From Acanthamoeba castellanii str. Neff (lineage: Eukaryota; Discosea; Longamoebia; Acanthamoebidae): DNA of 64,000 nt. The stretch covers positions 333,648-397,647 of the forward strand of contig NW_004457380.1 of assembly GCF_000313135.1 (NCBI RefSeq). Direction: 5' to 3'. How positions within the stretch are numbered: position 1 is the stretch's first letter; every line of letters begins with the position of its first letter. Positions 38,483 through 49,510 of the stretch are shown piece after piece. Position numbers and translations under genes: made by a program. The notes under the pieces were generated by a model. That model did no database searches. It worked only from the letters and a program-made list of their open reading frames with translations, and was not told the origin of the DNA.

Positions 38483-40331
38483 ATGCGTTGTGCCGGTTTT
38501 GGCCGGTTTTCTGCTTGGCGCCTTTTTTCAGGGGAGAAAGAAAAAAGAAAAAAGAGAAACAAAAAAGAAATAAACGGAAAGATGAGATCAGCACGATGCA
38601 CCACAACAACGAGCTTCAGGCCATCTTGGACGCCAACCGCAGCCCCACGCACAGCTGCTCTGATGTATGCACATAGGAGCGACGGATCTGGACCTGTCCG
38701 AAGATTGACCTCCACAAAAAGTAGCGGAGGCTCCGGCGGCGGCAAGGCCCACAGCACACCCAAGGCGTCCCTGCCGCGGCACCGTGCCCACCTCGTCAGC
38801 GGCGACAGTGCCTCGTACGCTGCTCAACTTAATTGTTCATTTTTTATATAAAATTATTTATATTTATATTTATTTATAAATTATTAAGAATTAACTAATG
38901 GGCTGGGCCACAGGTCGACACAGTGGCTGCGGCGGCAGCTGAGCGACCCCTACGTACGGTACGCGTACAGCCGGCGATGGGCCTCTTTGTGTGCAGCCAA
39001 AGCTGTGATGCCGATTGAAGCTAAACCATCTCTTTTTTGTTTGTTCACCCGAACAACTGCTGTTAACAGCCAAGCCAAGCAGGAGAACCTGGCATCGCGA
39101 GCCGCCTTCAAGCTCCAGCAGATCGACGACAAGCACCACATCCTCAAGTTTGACTTCACCGCGTTTGTTGATGTTGCCATGTTGGATGTTGCTCACGCGT
39201 GTCGTGTGTGTCGTGTGTGTCGTGTGTGTCGTGTGTGTCGTGTGTGTCGTGTGTGTCGTGTGTGTCGTGTGTGTCGTACAAAAGAAAGGGCAAGTGCGTG
39301 TTGGATCTGGGATGCTCGCCCGGCGGATGGACCCAGGTGGCCGCCAAGCGCGTCGCGGGTAAGGCGGGCGGTAGACCGGGCCTGGTCGTAGGGGTCGACA
39401 TCAAACGTACCTCGCCTCCTCCCTCATTGCTGCTCTTTCTCATCTTTGCCGTGCGTCGTGTGCGATGGTGCGTGCGGCAGCCGTCGATATTGTGGTTGAT
39501 GGAGCGACGTTTCTGCAGCTGGACATGTCGAGTCCTGATGCGTTGCCGGCCATCATCAACGCCATGGAGCAGGTACCAACCCCCCCCCTTTGTGATGGTA
39601 CTTTGTTGGCCGCCACTGACTCCTCGCACCCCCCCCCCCGAAGGGAGGCTACGACAAGGCAGACGCTGTCATCTCCGACATGGCGCCCTCCGCCTCGGGT
39701 ACGCCGCCGCAGCGCCGCCGACACGCCTCTGGCTTTGGGTCGACCAATGGCGTGGCGAACCGACTTGACTAACTTACATGCGCGCTCGCCAACCCAACCC
39801 AACCCAACCAACCAGGAATCAAATCTGTGGACCACATACGACTCATGGTTGGTTTTCCCCAAGTTTTGCCTCTACACACCGCTATGCACTCAACACACAA
39901 ACACGACACACGACACACGACACACGACACACACACGACACACACACACACACACACAAACACAACACACACACACACACACAACACACACATCACAACA
40001 ACAAACAAACAACAAACAACAGGAGCTTGGCGAGGTGGCGCTGGGCATAGCGGAATCGGTGCTGGCGCCTGGCGGGTCCTTCCTGGCGAAGGTGTCGCGC
40101 GGCGGCGAGGAGAACCAGTTCAAGGACAGGCTCGTCGACCTCTTCAAGGTACGCCGCGATTGCGTGCGTCGGTTGTGTTCGTGCGTGCGTGCGTGCGTGC
40201 GCCTGTCTTACGGCCATTTGCGGTGACAGGAGGTGGTGAGCGTCAAGCCAGATGCCTCGCGATCAGACTCAGCGGAGATCTACTTCCTCGGCAAAGGCTT
40301 CGGCGCCGGCAAGAAGCCACCACCTTCATAG
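38483..40331 (+). CDS. FtsJ/RrmJ-type rRNA 2'-O-methyltransferase, MRM2-like, probably mitochondrial
   Basis: The first exon frame has ATGs at 38483 and 38582. The second gives an Arg/Ser/Thr-rich, acid-poor leader (MRSARCTTTTSFRPSWTPTA), typical of a mitochondrial presequence. Then STQWLRRQLSDPYVRQAKQE and ASRAAFKLQQIDDKHHILK lead into the SAM site CVLDLGCSPGGWTQVA, IVVDGATFLQLDMSS, DAVISDMAPSASGIKSVDHI and SVLAPGGSFLAKVSRGG, ending SDSAEIYFLGKGF. The K-D-K-E catalytic tetrad of RrmJ is present (FKL, SDMAP, AKV, AEI). All junctions close in phase. MRM2/RrmJ methylates a uridine in the A-loop of large-subunit rRNA. It is divergent from the RCC1 gene, with only about 65-165 bases between starts. 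Confidence 0.93.
39198..39278. repeat. (GTGTGTCG)n octanucleotide repeat in intron
   Basis: About nine perfect head-to-tail 8-mers lie between the HHILK exon and the SAM-site exon of the methyltransferase gene. Confidence 0.9.
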
Positions 40332-41433
40332 GCGAAATACAAGATTTTTAGGATGGATTATTGTTCTTATTATTTGCTGCATGCATTTCTTGTCCCTCCC
40401 ACTCCGCAGGATGGGCTCATGGCGGTGCTTGCAATGCGGCTTCCATATGGCGGTGTTTGCCCACCACAACCACATGACCACCCACAACCTGGTCTTTTCA
40501 GAGCAAGCTGCATGCTTTCAAAAGGACTGGAATTCAAATGAGTGTCACATCAGAATAGCCTACAGAACGCTTGAACTTGTGCTGTGCTTCTGGTTGGTGG
40601 GCTGAAGCAAGGCTCCTGGGCCTTTCTTGTATTGGTTAGGCCTCTCACCTCTTCACAGATGGCAACAGGCACAGTCTCAATTGGGGGGGCCTCTGAGTTT
40701 TTCTCTGCTTCAGCATGGAAAGCACTGTGCATTCCTGAAATCAACATAGTTACTGTGGACTAAATCACAAGGTAACTACCCTCATCTCACATGCAAATTA
40801 GGGTTAATATGTGCCCCAGAAGACCCCACTGACTTCTCCCAATGCTCCCTCCCATCTTGAGATGGGCTGGAGTATTGAATGTGTCTTTGCCACCTGTGAA
40901 CTGCTGCTGGCCATGAAGGCCAGCCAATGGGTACTGCTTATCCCCTAGTATCCATGCAGAGAATGTTGCTAAAATCTCATTTAATTATTAATTGAATAAA
41001 TATACATATCTACACATGACACACACACACTGACACACAGACCAGTGTGGTGAGACCTGCCAGGCCCTAGTGCACAATGTGGTGTGCATGGCTGCTGGTC
41101 TGCCAGTCATGTGTGTGGTGTATGGCCACTTGGAGGCTGTGCACCACAGGTGTGTCAATCCTTGTCATGTCCTCCCAGAGCTGAGATGCACAGTCTTGAG
41201 AGAGGCAACCAAAATCCCCTGCTATTTCAAAGTGAAGTTAGTGGTAAATATTTTATGTGCCTTCAAAAGTGGTTCAGGTGAAAGGACCACACACAAGGAC
41301 CATGAGAGTTCTCCTCACTTTTTGGTTCAGAAACCAAGTGGTAGCCAGTGAAACAGCTGAGAAGAGCAGGAACAAATTTGTTCCACCACCAATTATCTTG
41401 GTCCAGCACCTGGGACCAGTAGCCCCCAGCCGG
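40332..41433. other. CpG-depleted non-coding segment
   Basis: From about 40580 to 41433 the sequence has at most one CpG although GC content is moderate and TpG/CpA are abundant; flanking genes are CpG-rich. It holds no convincing ORF, an (AC)-type stretch near 41018-41040 and a 16-base palindrome at 41369-41384. It looks like an old methylated repeat or insertion. Confidence 0.6.
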
Positions 41434-41589
41434 GGAAGACGTTGAAGGGGACATCGCTGGAAGGGGAAGTCTGGGCATGATATCCCATGGCGAACCCCGC
41501 ACGGCGAAAACTGTTCCTTCCGGTATGACCCCTTTGCCAGGCGTCCTAACGCGGGAAGCGACAACAACGCGTAGGCAGATACTTCCCGG

Positions 41590-41992
41590 TTGACCTTTAT
41601 CCACCGCACCGGTCGTGAGCTTCTCCGCCAGTCCGGGCAGGCAGTAGAAGGCGGCCTCGCGCTTGAGCCGCTTCCTCAGTCCCTGGTCGAGGTGCTCCAC
41701 GTCGAGGTCGCCGTCGCGAGGTACTGAAGAACGTACTTGAACAGCTCCGGTCTATGAAAATGCGCCCGTCAGCCCTCCGCTTGAGTTCGTGCCGCCCACT
41801 GAACATGGCCGCGAGCATCGAGTCTTGGCGAAGAAGGGTGGTACGGGTAGTCGAGTACAGCGTGCCCCCAACGTTCAAGTCCACAACACCGTCATCCTCC
41901 GCACTCGCTTGCATTTTGGGGGATTGCGCAATAGGGTTCCCGGTTGGCCCTTCTCTCTTCGTTTTCGTTTTCATTTTCCCTTTCGCTTTCAT
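41590..41992 (-). pseudogene. KCTD/BTB (K-channel tetramerisation-type) domain gene with two frameshifts
   Basis: ATG at 41992 (MKAKGKMKTKTKREGPTGNP). The T1/BTB start is typical of KCTD proteins: VVDLNVGGTLYSTTRTTLLR, QDSMLAAMFSGRHELKRRAD and GRIFIDR. The rest of the domain is readable only after two one-base slips: ELFKYVLQYL lies in a second frame (break near 41748) and RDGDLDVEHLDQGLRKRLKR in a third (break near 41722), followed by EAAFYCLPGLAEKL. The spacing is too short for introns. Either the gene is broken or the assembly has two base deletions. KCTD proteins usually act as Cullin-3 adaptors. The reading frame then runs into the CpG-free segment at 41433. Confidence 0.7.
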
Positions 41993-42090
41993 TTCTCTCC
42001 CGCTCTCCGCGTTCCTTAACTCCGAAAATGCGCAATAAATAATTATGAGAGAATTCGAGAAATTAAAGTGTGAGCGAAACGAAGAAGAGG

Positions 42091-44592
42091 TCAGGTGAAG
42101 ATAAAGGGCGCGAGGCTGTCGCCCACCATGTCCCGCGCGGCCTCCTCCACGGGCTGCGCGGCCTGGTCTTGCTCGTCCTCGTCCTCGTTGTTGTTGTGTC
42201 CCGCGATGTCGCCATTGTCGTTCTCGCGCTTGCGCCGTCGCGTGGTGCCGCCGCTGGCGCCGCCCGTGACGTCCTCCATGTCAGCTTCGGTGAGCTCCAC
42301 GTCTTCCAGCTTCCCGCCTCCCGCCTCGTCCGCCCCTTCGACCTTGGCCCCGCCCCCTCCCGCCGCCTGACGCATGTGTCGTGTCGCGTGCGTCGTGCCG
42401 TGCGTGTGGTGTGCCGTGAGTGCGGTGTGTGTCATACAGAAGGTGAAGGTGGTTGGTTACCTGTCGGGTGAGGCGTTCGTGGAGGCGGCGGTCGATGAGG
42501 CCCAGTCGGGCGGTGTAGCGCTTGAGCCCGTCCGAGTAGCGCACCAGGTCCCGCAGCGTCTCCCGCCCCATCGCCGCCAGACACCGCTGCACCACCTCCT
42601 ACACACGACACACACGACACAACCAACGACACGACACGACACGCACAAACACACGACACACACGACACACACGACACACACGACACACGACACACGACAC
42701 ACGACACACGACACACGACACACGACACACGACACACGACACACGACACACAGAGATTAGAACAGGTGGATGGAGAAGGAGATGGGCTGCAGCGTACGTG
42801 GGAGGGCGGGCGGACGGCGGCGTCCTCGTGGAGGTGCAGGAGGTGGCCCAGCTTTAGGAGGTAGGCCGTCGTGACGTCCGCCAGCACCTCCATCGCGCGC
42901 GTGCTCGCACCTGCGCACGCAGCCCACGACACGACACACGACACACACAGCACCGCACGACACACAACACATGGATCAGCACTGAGCCGGCGACTACCAA
43001 ATGAACGGCGGAGACCTTCGAAGCCGGCGTGGTAGATCAGCATGCCCAGGCCCTGCGCGAGGTCAGCGGGCGGGGCCTCGACACCCGGCGGCGCGTCATC
43101 GGGCATTCCCGGAACCGCACCGGCACCCGGCTCCTCCTGTTGATCCATTCACCGTGAGCTGTGTGCGCACACGCACCACCGCACACGCACACACGCAGCA
43201 CGACACGACACCGCACGACACGCGCGCGCACCTTGGCGCGAAGGGCGGCGCGCATGTGCCGGATCCGCCGCAGCGTGCGGATGTTGCCGGCGACGGCCGT
43301 GGGCGCGACCGCAAGCGCCTGCGTCCCCGTGCGCCCGGGGGCCGGCATGTGAGCCTTTTCGGCGGCCGTGGAGCGGACCGCGAACGGCACGGCCGGCACG
43401 GCGTCGAACGCGTGGGAGAACTCGGGGAGGAAGAGACCGCCACTGTCGCCGCCGACGCCGCCGCTCGGGGCGACGGGTGCGGCGGCGGCAGCGGCAGCGG
43501 CAGCGTCAGCGTCAGCGGAGGAGAGCCGCACGAAGGAGCCCATGCGCGCCGACGAGCGGACGACTGCATCGCGCTCGCTGAAGGGCAGCGATTGCTGCTC
43601 GCTCCGATAGGCCTAAGACGCACGACACGCACGACACGCGCGTTAACGGCCGCACGCACACGATCAGCCCGGAGAGGCGGGCCACGTACGAGGTGGAGTT
43701 GGCGGTAGGGCCGCGTCAGCGTGGCCCACCTGTCGGCCGCCAGCCCGAGGTCAGCGGCGGCAGACGCCAACTGCTCGCCCGAGGCTTCGCCGCTCGCCAC
43801 ATCAGCAGAAGCGCCGGCCTGACTTGCCGTGGCCGCCAGTGGCGGTTCCAGTTGCTTGGCGACAGGTGGTGTAGACACTGCCGACGCCGACGCTGACGCC
43901 GGCGCGACAGCGGGCGAGGTGCCGGCGCCAGCGTCACCGGCGACGGCGGGCGGGGGGAGCGCGAGACTCCCGGGCACAGGCGCGCGGAAGAGCAGGTGGT
44001 CGACGTCGAGGCCCAGAGCGACGTAGGGGTCCGGCCGCAAGCGAGCGCGCAGCGAGGCCATGGCCGACGACGATGACGACGACAATGTGGAGGAGGAAGA
44101 CGTCGACGACGACGATGATGCGTCCAACGACGCATCGCTGGCGTCATTCGGGCCGCCGGCGCTGAGGCTGACGCTCGGCGCACCTGCGACCGCGATGCCC
44201 TCCCTCGACTTTCGGGGGCGTCCCGGCCCTCGCTGCGACCATCACAACCCCACAGCGTCAGCCATTGCAGTCGCACACGACACGAACGACACACGCACCT
44301 TGGAAACGACTGGGGTGCCGAGGACTGGCGTGGCGGCGGCGCTCGTCGGCGTGTCTTCGTCGCTCTTCTGCTTGCGGGGTCGGCCGGGTCCCTTGAGCGA
44401 TGGAGGCCGGCGGCCCTCGCGCCGGATGTGGGAGAGGTCGATGTCGGGTACGGCCGCCAGCAGCTCCGCGGCGTGGGCCTCCAGCTGGTCGGCCTTGAGG
44501 CGGTAGATGGACTCCGGGTCCGTGTTGTACTGCCTGCAATTCCCGACGATCAAGTCGATATCGCCCTGCGTACGCTCACCCATCAGACACGC

Positions 44593-44657
<65 letters not shown>

Positions 44658-45988
44658 ACACACGCACACACACGCATGCACCACCGCACACGCACACGCA
44701 CACGCACACGCGCGCAAGAGAAGCAGCAGATGAGGCGCACCTGAAATTCGGCCTTGCTGTAGTAGTCGCCCTTCTTGAGCTTCTTGGTCATGAGGTTGAG
44801 GTACATGGGACGCGCGATCACTTCGTAGTAGTTCGGCGCGTCCCGTTTGTTCACCCTGTTCACAAATACGTTGTCTTCCTACACGCGACACGACACGCGA
44901 CACAACACGCGATACGCGACATACGACACACACAGTTGAATTCAGAGGGGCTCATTGTATGTGGGCAAAGGGGTGAACGCACGTCGGCGCGCTTCAGACT
45001 GCGCAGAACATCGTCGAGCCCGCGGTACAGGTCCTCCTACGCTTCCCAGCAGTGGGTGGAGAATCAGTATCGACAACTGTGTACGGCGACACACGACACA
45101 CACGACACACACGACACACACACGACACACACACACACATACAACACACACAACACACACACCACGGTCGCGTGTGGTCAGGCGACTCACCCAGGCCTGG
45201 GACTCGGACGCGGGTGAGATGGGCACGCTGGTCGCGTCGGGCGCAGCGGCGGTCGTGGACGCCGCAGCCGCAGCTGCGGTGGCGGCCGAGTTCGAGGCCA
45301 GGTCCTCCTCTTCTTGCTCCTCCTCGCGCGCAGCTGCCGCGTCCGCCGCCGACTCGGCTGCCGCAGCAGTGGCCGACGGCGGCGCCGTGGGCTCGCCGGC
45401 GGCAGCGCCTTCCGAGGGTTGGGAAGGTGCGTTCGAAGCGGAAGTAGAAGAAGTGGTGGCCGAAGTAGTGGTTGTAGTCGACGTGGTGAGAGGCGAGGGT
45501 GGAGGTCGGAGCGATGGCAGCAGGGTGGTCCACTCCATGGCGTCGAGTTCTAGCGTGTGATATTCCTCTTCTTCGCCTTCATCTTCACCTTCTTCCTCAT
45601 CCTGTTCTTCTTGGCCCTCTACTTGCAAGTAGCGTATTGAATAACGAATAAATCAATTGATAAAGTAGCGGCGTAATGGGGAGGTGGGGGGCGGGATCGA
45701 AGGCGTACGGTGGGGCCGGCTTGGGGGGCGGGGAGGAGGCGACGAGAACAGGAGGTTCAGAGCACGCTGCACTTCCTTAGGCGTCTTGCGCCGCTTCAAT
45801 CTCTGCGTAGCCCCCGATCTTGATTCCAAATCGCTCTTTTCCTCGTGCATCGATTTGTGTGCCATCTCGAGAGGCACCTGGTGCACTTCCATTTGTATTT
45901 GCCCACCAAAGAAGGCCAATCCTTCGACGCTCGATTTTGTGCGATTTGACCGTTGATCTGAAATTTTCTCTTTTCTTTTTATTTCCAT
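42091..45988 (-). CDS. Spt7-like SAGA subunit: bromodomain plus histone-fold
   Basis: ATG at 45988 ([20 protein letters not shown]). Exons give a basic N-terminus, an acidic Ser/Thr/Ala-rich linker, then [18 protein letters not shown] and a bromodomain: [40 protein letters not shown] and [20 protein letters not shown], with the acetyl-lysine-reading Asn in YNTD. The [12 protein letters not shown] and EFQ spacing are those of Spt7. After an AT-hook-like GPGRPRKQK come Ala/Ser-rich text, [27 protein letters not shown] and a histone-fold-like helix set ([53 protein letters not shown]). Most junctions close in phase. Spt7 scaffolds SAGA and pairs through its histone fold. It lies 56 bases from the next gene's stop. 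Confidence 0.84.
42601..42752. repeat. ACACACG / ACACACGAC tandem array in intron
   Basis: A long CACGACA array lies in an intron of the Spt7-like gene between histone-fold exons. Confidence 0.85.
44586..44653. repeat. (CA)n microsatellite in intron
   Basis: A near-perfect CA run sits inside the intron that splits the bromodomain (after SKAEFQ, before GDIDLIV). Confidence 0.9.
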
Positions 45989-46044
45989 CTGTCAGAATGG
46001 GAAACCGACAGAGTGAGTGATGGACTCCACTTTGCACCTTCGCT

Positions 46045-47081
46045 TTACAAGACGCAGGGCGAGCCGGTGCAGGAGATCGTCGACGGGTCGACAAAGTGGA
46101 AGTGCATCGTGCTCCACAGGTGGAAGCCAATGTCGAACGTGCAACCTGAGTCGGCGCACCAGTTCTTGCAGAAGAGGCCGTTGGTGAACGGACCCTCGAA
46201 CATGCCAATGGGCTCGGTCTGCAAAGAGATAATAGTCAATGAGATACTTCTAATCTGTTGAGGAGGAGCGGAGGGCCAGTAGAGACGTACATATTCCGCG
46301 TGCGGCATGTTGAAGAGGATGGCGTTGATGGTGTGGCGCTGGGCGTCGTACATAGGTTGCACGGGAACCAGGGTCGACGCGTTCCAGGAGTTGCCGCCGA
46401 AGGCCGCCAGATCAAACGAGTGGTGGATGCCCATTCGGCCGATGCAGTTGCCCGGCGCCCAGCCCTGCTTGACCGCCACCGACTGGTTGAGCGGCACGGT
46501 GAAGAACGAGTTGATCTCCAACCGATCGCCGATCACGTCGAGCGACTTGGCGCCCGAGCACATGAACTTGGCATCGCGCGTGCGGATGTAGATGTCGTAG
46601 GTGTCGGACTGGCCCGCCACGCGACGCCAGAAGCCGTGGTTGACCAGGTTCTGCTCGATCTTACCCGACACGCGGACGCCAAAGCCTGTTGGCCCATAGG
46701 GGGAAAAAGTCAGTCTAAATCGAAACAAATACAACAAAATAACATAAATAATAAGATACCGTCTAATAATAAAATATATTGATAACTAATTATTTATATA
46801 TTACCAGAAAGTTGGCCGGCGGCGGTGTAGTAGAGGGTGACGGGGGAGAGGCTGGTGGGGCCGCTGGGGGACTGGGCGTAGGCGTAGCCCACGTCGGGGT
46901 CGCAGGTCGACGAGAGGCGGGACCAGCCGTTGGCCTCGGCCACGGACGACGACAGGGGCTGTTCGGCGAACACGAAGAAGGTGCGGAGGAGGCGGCTGCC
47001 GAAGCCTTGCGCAGCGGCCGGGCCGGAGAGCAGCAGCACGACGCTGAGGGTGACCAGGAGGAGGTGCAGCGAGCGAGCCAT
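46045..47081 (-). CDS. Secreted protein of unknown family
   Basis: Three exons close in phase. A clear signal peptide (MARSLHLLLVTLSVVLLLSG, then PAAAQG) is followed by EQPLSSSVAEANGWSRLSST and CDPDVGYAYAQSPSGPT, then a long exon with KIEQNLVNHGFWRRVAGQSD, TYDIYIRTRDAKFMCSGAKS, APGNCIGRMGIHHSFDLAAF and QRHTINAILFNMPHAEY. The last exon is Cys-rich (TEPIGMFEGPFTNGLFCKNW, CADSGCTFDIGFHLW) and stops at 46045. Spaced Cys pairs suggest disulfides, and two NxS/T sites are visible (NQS, NAS). I do not recognise the fold; it may be an amoeba-specific secreted or cyst-wall protein (inference). It is divergent from the MADS gene, with a 214-base gap. Confidence 0.8.
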
Positions 47082-47295
47082 GGCAGAGTTGTGCTGTGTG
47101 TGTTGGAGTTGGCGGTGACGAAAATGAATTTGGACGTTGGTTTTATGTCGGTGGTAAAACAGTCCCATTGGACCGAGCATTTATTTGATGAACCAATTCT
47201 GCATCGTGGAAGTAATCTCCCGCACGGGAGATATGTTACGCTAAAGCGTCGTCCACACACATAACTTTTATCTTGCTTTTCCGTGGACGGGCCAC

Positions 47296-47730
47296 ATGAA
47301 GCGAACCCCAATCCCTGTTACCACGATCGAGAACTCAAGTGCACGGCAGCAGGTCGCTGATCGTCGCACAACCCGCCTTCTACAACAGGTGGGCAACCTT
47401 GGACCGGCTTTTTTGTGTTGTTGCCATCATGGTGTAATGTGTTTCGTGGGATGGTGGTGGCCACAGGCGGGCGAGCTGGCTGGGCTGACAACAAGCCAAG
47501 TGCTGGTGGTTGTGGTGGGCGAAGACGGTCAGACGCACTCCTTCGCCACCTCGCACATGCAGCACTTCCTCGATGATCCCACCACGCAACAGACACTCCG
47601 CGAGTGCCTTGAGCAGTCGCCCACCACTACTACCACCACTGCCACTGCCACCCAGCCAGCGCCGAGTCTTGACTCTCTCGCCAGCTCTCTCACGGGCCTG
47701 TCCCGCCCAAAAAGCCAGGAAAAAAATTAG
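47296..47730 (+). CDS. Divergent SRF-type MADS-box protein
   Basis: ATG at 47296. Two exons with an intron at about 47390-47467 (CAG, GTGGGC to CACAG) close in phase. The MADS fold can be read: RTPIPVTTIENSSARQQVAD, RRTTRLLQQ joined to AGELAGLTTSQVLVVVVGED, GQTHSFATSHMQHFL. The second half matches the SRF/MEF2-type dimer strand pattern (LT-SQVLV-V--EDG---FAT). The usual basic DNA-contact helix is degenerate: the SKRK-type motif is replaced by VADRRT, and LLKKA by LLQQA. The remaining 50 residues are Thr/Ser/Pro-rich (activation-like). At about 120 residues it is short for SRF. The intron also reads open as Cys/Trp text. DNA binding may be weak or altered (inference). Confidence 0.75.
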   Translation: MKRTPIPVTTIENSSARQQVADRRTTRLLQQVGNLGPAFLCCCHHGVMCFVGWWWPQAGELAGLTTSQVLVVVVGEDGQTHSFATSHMQHFLDDPTTQQTLRECLEQSPTTTTTTATATQPAPSLDSLASSLTGLSRPKSQEKN

Positions 47731-47766
47731 TTTTCTGGTATTTTGTCTTTTACCCCAAACAAGCAA

Positions 47767-48239
47767 ATGGTGCCCCCCCCTTTTCTGCGTTCCCCACCTT
47801 CAGGTGGTGGGTACATTTAGTTCATATTTTATTTATTGAATGGAGCTTTCAGGCTTCCCGCTGTGTGGTGCTCGAGAACATGGTGGGTCCTGGTGACCTT
47901 GATGACTACCTGAAGGCGGAAGTCGAAACGGAAGCTGCCAAGTATGGCCATGTAGAGCGCGTGGTCATTCATCAATGCAGGGAGGAGGCCGGAGAGGCGG
48001 TGGTGGTCAAAGTCTTCATTCTCTTTCAGAGCGCTGCTGGTATGGCACAACTCTCTGTGTATTTTATTAATATTAATATTTCTTATTATTACCACCAAAC
48101 AGAGGCGCAAGTGGCACAGACGGCACTCCATGGTCGCTGGTTCGCCGGGCGGATGATCAAGGCGGCGTTCTACGATGAGCAGCTGTTCCTCGCAGGCGAC
48201 TACGCCAGCACCTGCTTGTCGGCCACCTCCACGGATTAA
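47767..48239 (+). CDS. PUF60-like U2AF-homology-motif (UHM) protein
   Basis: The main exons give SRCVVLENMVGPGDLDDYLK, AEVETEAAKYGHVERVVIHQ and VVKVFILFQSAA joined across an intron (G then AG) to EAQVAQTALHGRWFAGRMIK and AAFYDEQLFLAGDY. This is the C-terminal UHM of PUF60/half-pint, including the R-W-F motif (GRWFAG) that grips tryptophan of ULM peptides in SF3B1 and U2AF. No RNA-binding RRMs precede it, so it would be a stand-alone UHM of about 110 residues. A first exon from ATG 47767 joins in phase 0 with a perfect CAG/GTGGTG donor only if the C8 run at 47773-47780 were C7; as written the phase does not close. Likely splicing-related (inference). Confidence 0.8.
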
Positions 48240-48528
48240 CAGAGTTAGTGACCACAGCCAAGCTTTTCGTTGTGCCCGCGAGTTCAAAATGAGAAAGGTG
48301 GCACCTTTTGATCCTTTTTCGGGCCGGCCCGAAAAAAGTTCCCCCATACGACAAAAGGGCAATAAGTAGTCTGGCCAATGGCAAGTACCGGCGATTCGGG
48401 CCTTCCAGGACCTTCCACCCCGGCTCGCCGCAAAGGGGTGATTGCAAGTCCTTAAAACCAGCTTCAAAAATCAACCCACTTCATTCACCACAACCAGCAA
48501 CCACACCAACCCAACTGCGACCATCAAC

Positions 48529-49279
48529 ATGACCAGCACCGTGACCAAGCCCACCCTCACCTATTTCAAGCTGTTCGCCCGCGCCGAGGTGCCCCGCCTG
48601 CTGCTCGAAGACGCCGGCGTAGACTACGACTTTGTGCCGGTCACCAACTGGCCAGAGACCAAGGCCCAGCTCACCGCCGCCGGCAAGCTCGTCTTCGGCC
48701 AGGTGCCACTCTACGAGGAGCCGGGCCTCACCCTGGTCCAGTCCAACGCCATCGCGCACCACCTGGCCCGCAAGCACGGCTACAACGGCACCAACCCCAC
48801 TGTACGTGTCCTGTGTCCTGTGTGTGCGTGTACGTGTGCGTGTGCGTGTGCGGTGAAGCTCACAGAAAAAATCATGGGAACAGGAGGAGGCACTGATCGA
48901 CCAGGCCAACGAGGGGCTCGTGGACACCTTCAACGCCATCGCCAAGGCCATCTTTGGCACGCCGGCCGACCAGCAGGCCGAGGCCAAGGAGAAGCTGGCC
49001 AAGGAGACCCTGCCGGCCCAGCTTACCAACTTTGAGAAGCTGCTCGAGAAGAACGGCAGCAACGGCTTCTTCGTGGGCTCGAAGCTGAGCTACGCCGACG
49101 TCACTCTGTGGGTCGCGCTGCAACTGGTGTTCGCCAGGGTGGAGGGCAGCCGCGACCAGCTCCTGGGCGCCTTCCCGGCTGTGAAGAAGCTCATCGACGG
49201 CGTGTCGGAGAGGGAGCGCATCAAGGCCTACGTCGCCCGCGACGTCTACGCCGCCAAGGCCGAAAACAAGATCGCCTAG
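48529..49279 (+). CDS. Glutathione S-transferase, sigma/pi-like
   Basis: ATG at 48529, two exons joined in phase 0 (intron about 48801-48882, GTACGT to AACAG), about 222 residues. The thioredoxin-like domain has LTYFKLFARAEVPRLLLEDA with the catalytic Tyr, GVDYDFVPV, FGQVPLYEEPG with the cis-Pro, and the glutathione-binding LVQSNAIAHHLARKHG. The helical domain has NEGLVDTFNAIAKAIFG, FEKLLEKNGSNGFFVGSKLS, YADVTLWVALQLV and FPAVKKLIDGVSE. It conjugates glutathione to electrophiles in the cytosol. The upstream region has an inverted CCAAT sequence near 48372 (inference: promoter element). It ends with KIA, with no targeting signal. Confidence 0.96.
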
Positions 49280-49510
49280 TCAGTTAAGTGTGCCGTGGGG
49301 ACAGAAAATAGTCAAAAATCGAAAAAAAGCACGAAAAAAATTCTAAGTGTTTCATTTGTATTTTCTCGTCAGTCTAAAAATACGGTGGTCTGGGCGCCGA
49401 CTGGGGATTGCGCGATGGGGCATCATTTGGCTGCGATGGGGCCAGATCACACCCATTGGCACCAAACTTGCCACTGGCGTACCTACCAGTGGCTAGCATT
49501 GATGCTCAAC

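Noticed and set aside
39198..39278. Regular 8-base units resembling a CRISPR or satellite array
   Set aside because: Direct tandem units without spacers, inside an intron of a eukaryotic gene.
43001..43708. 235-aa + strand ORF
   Set aside because: Antisense of Ala/Ser-rich Spt7-like exons; no recognisable domain.
46258..46782. 174-aa + strand ORF
   Set aside because: Antisense of the secreted-protein exon with clear minus-strand coding and splice signals.
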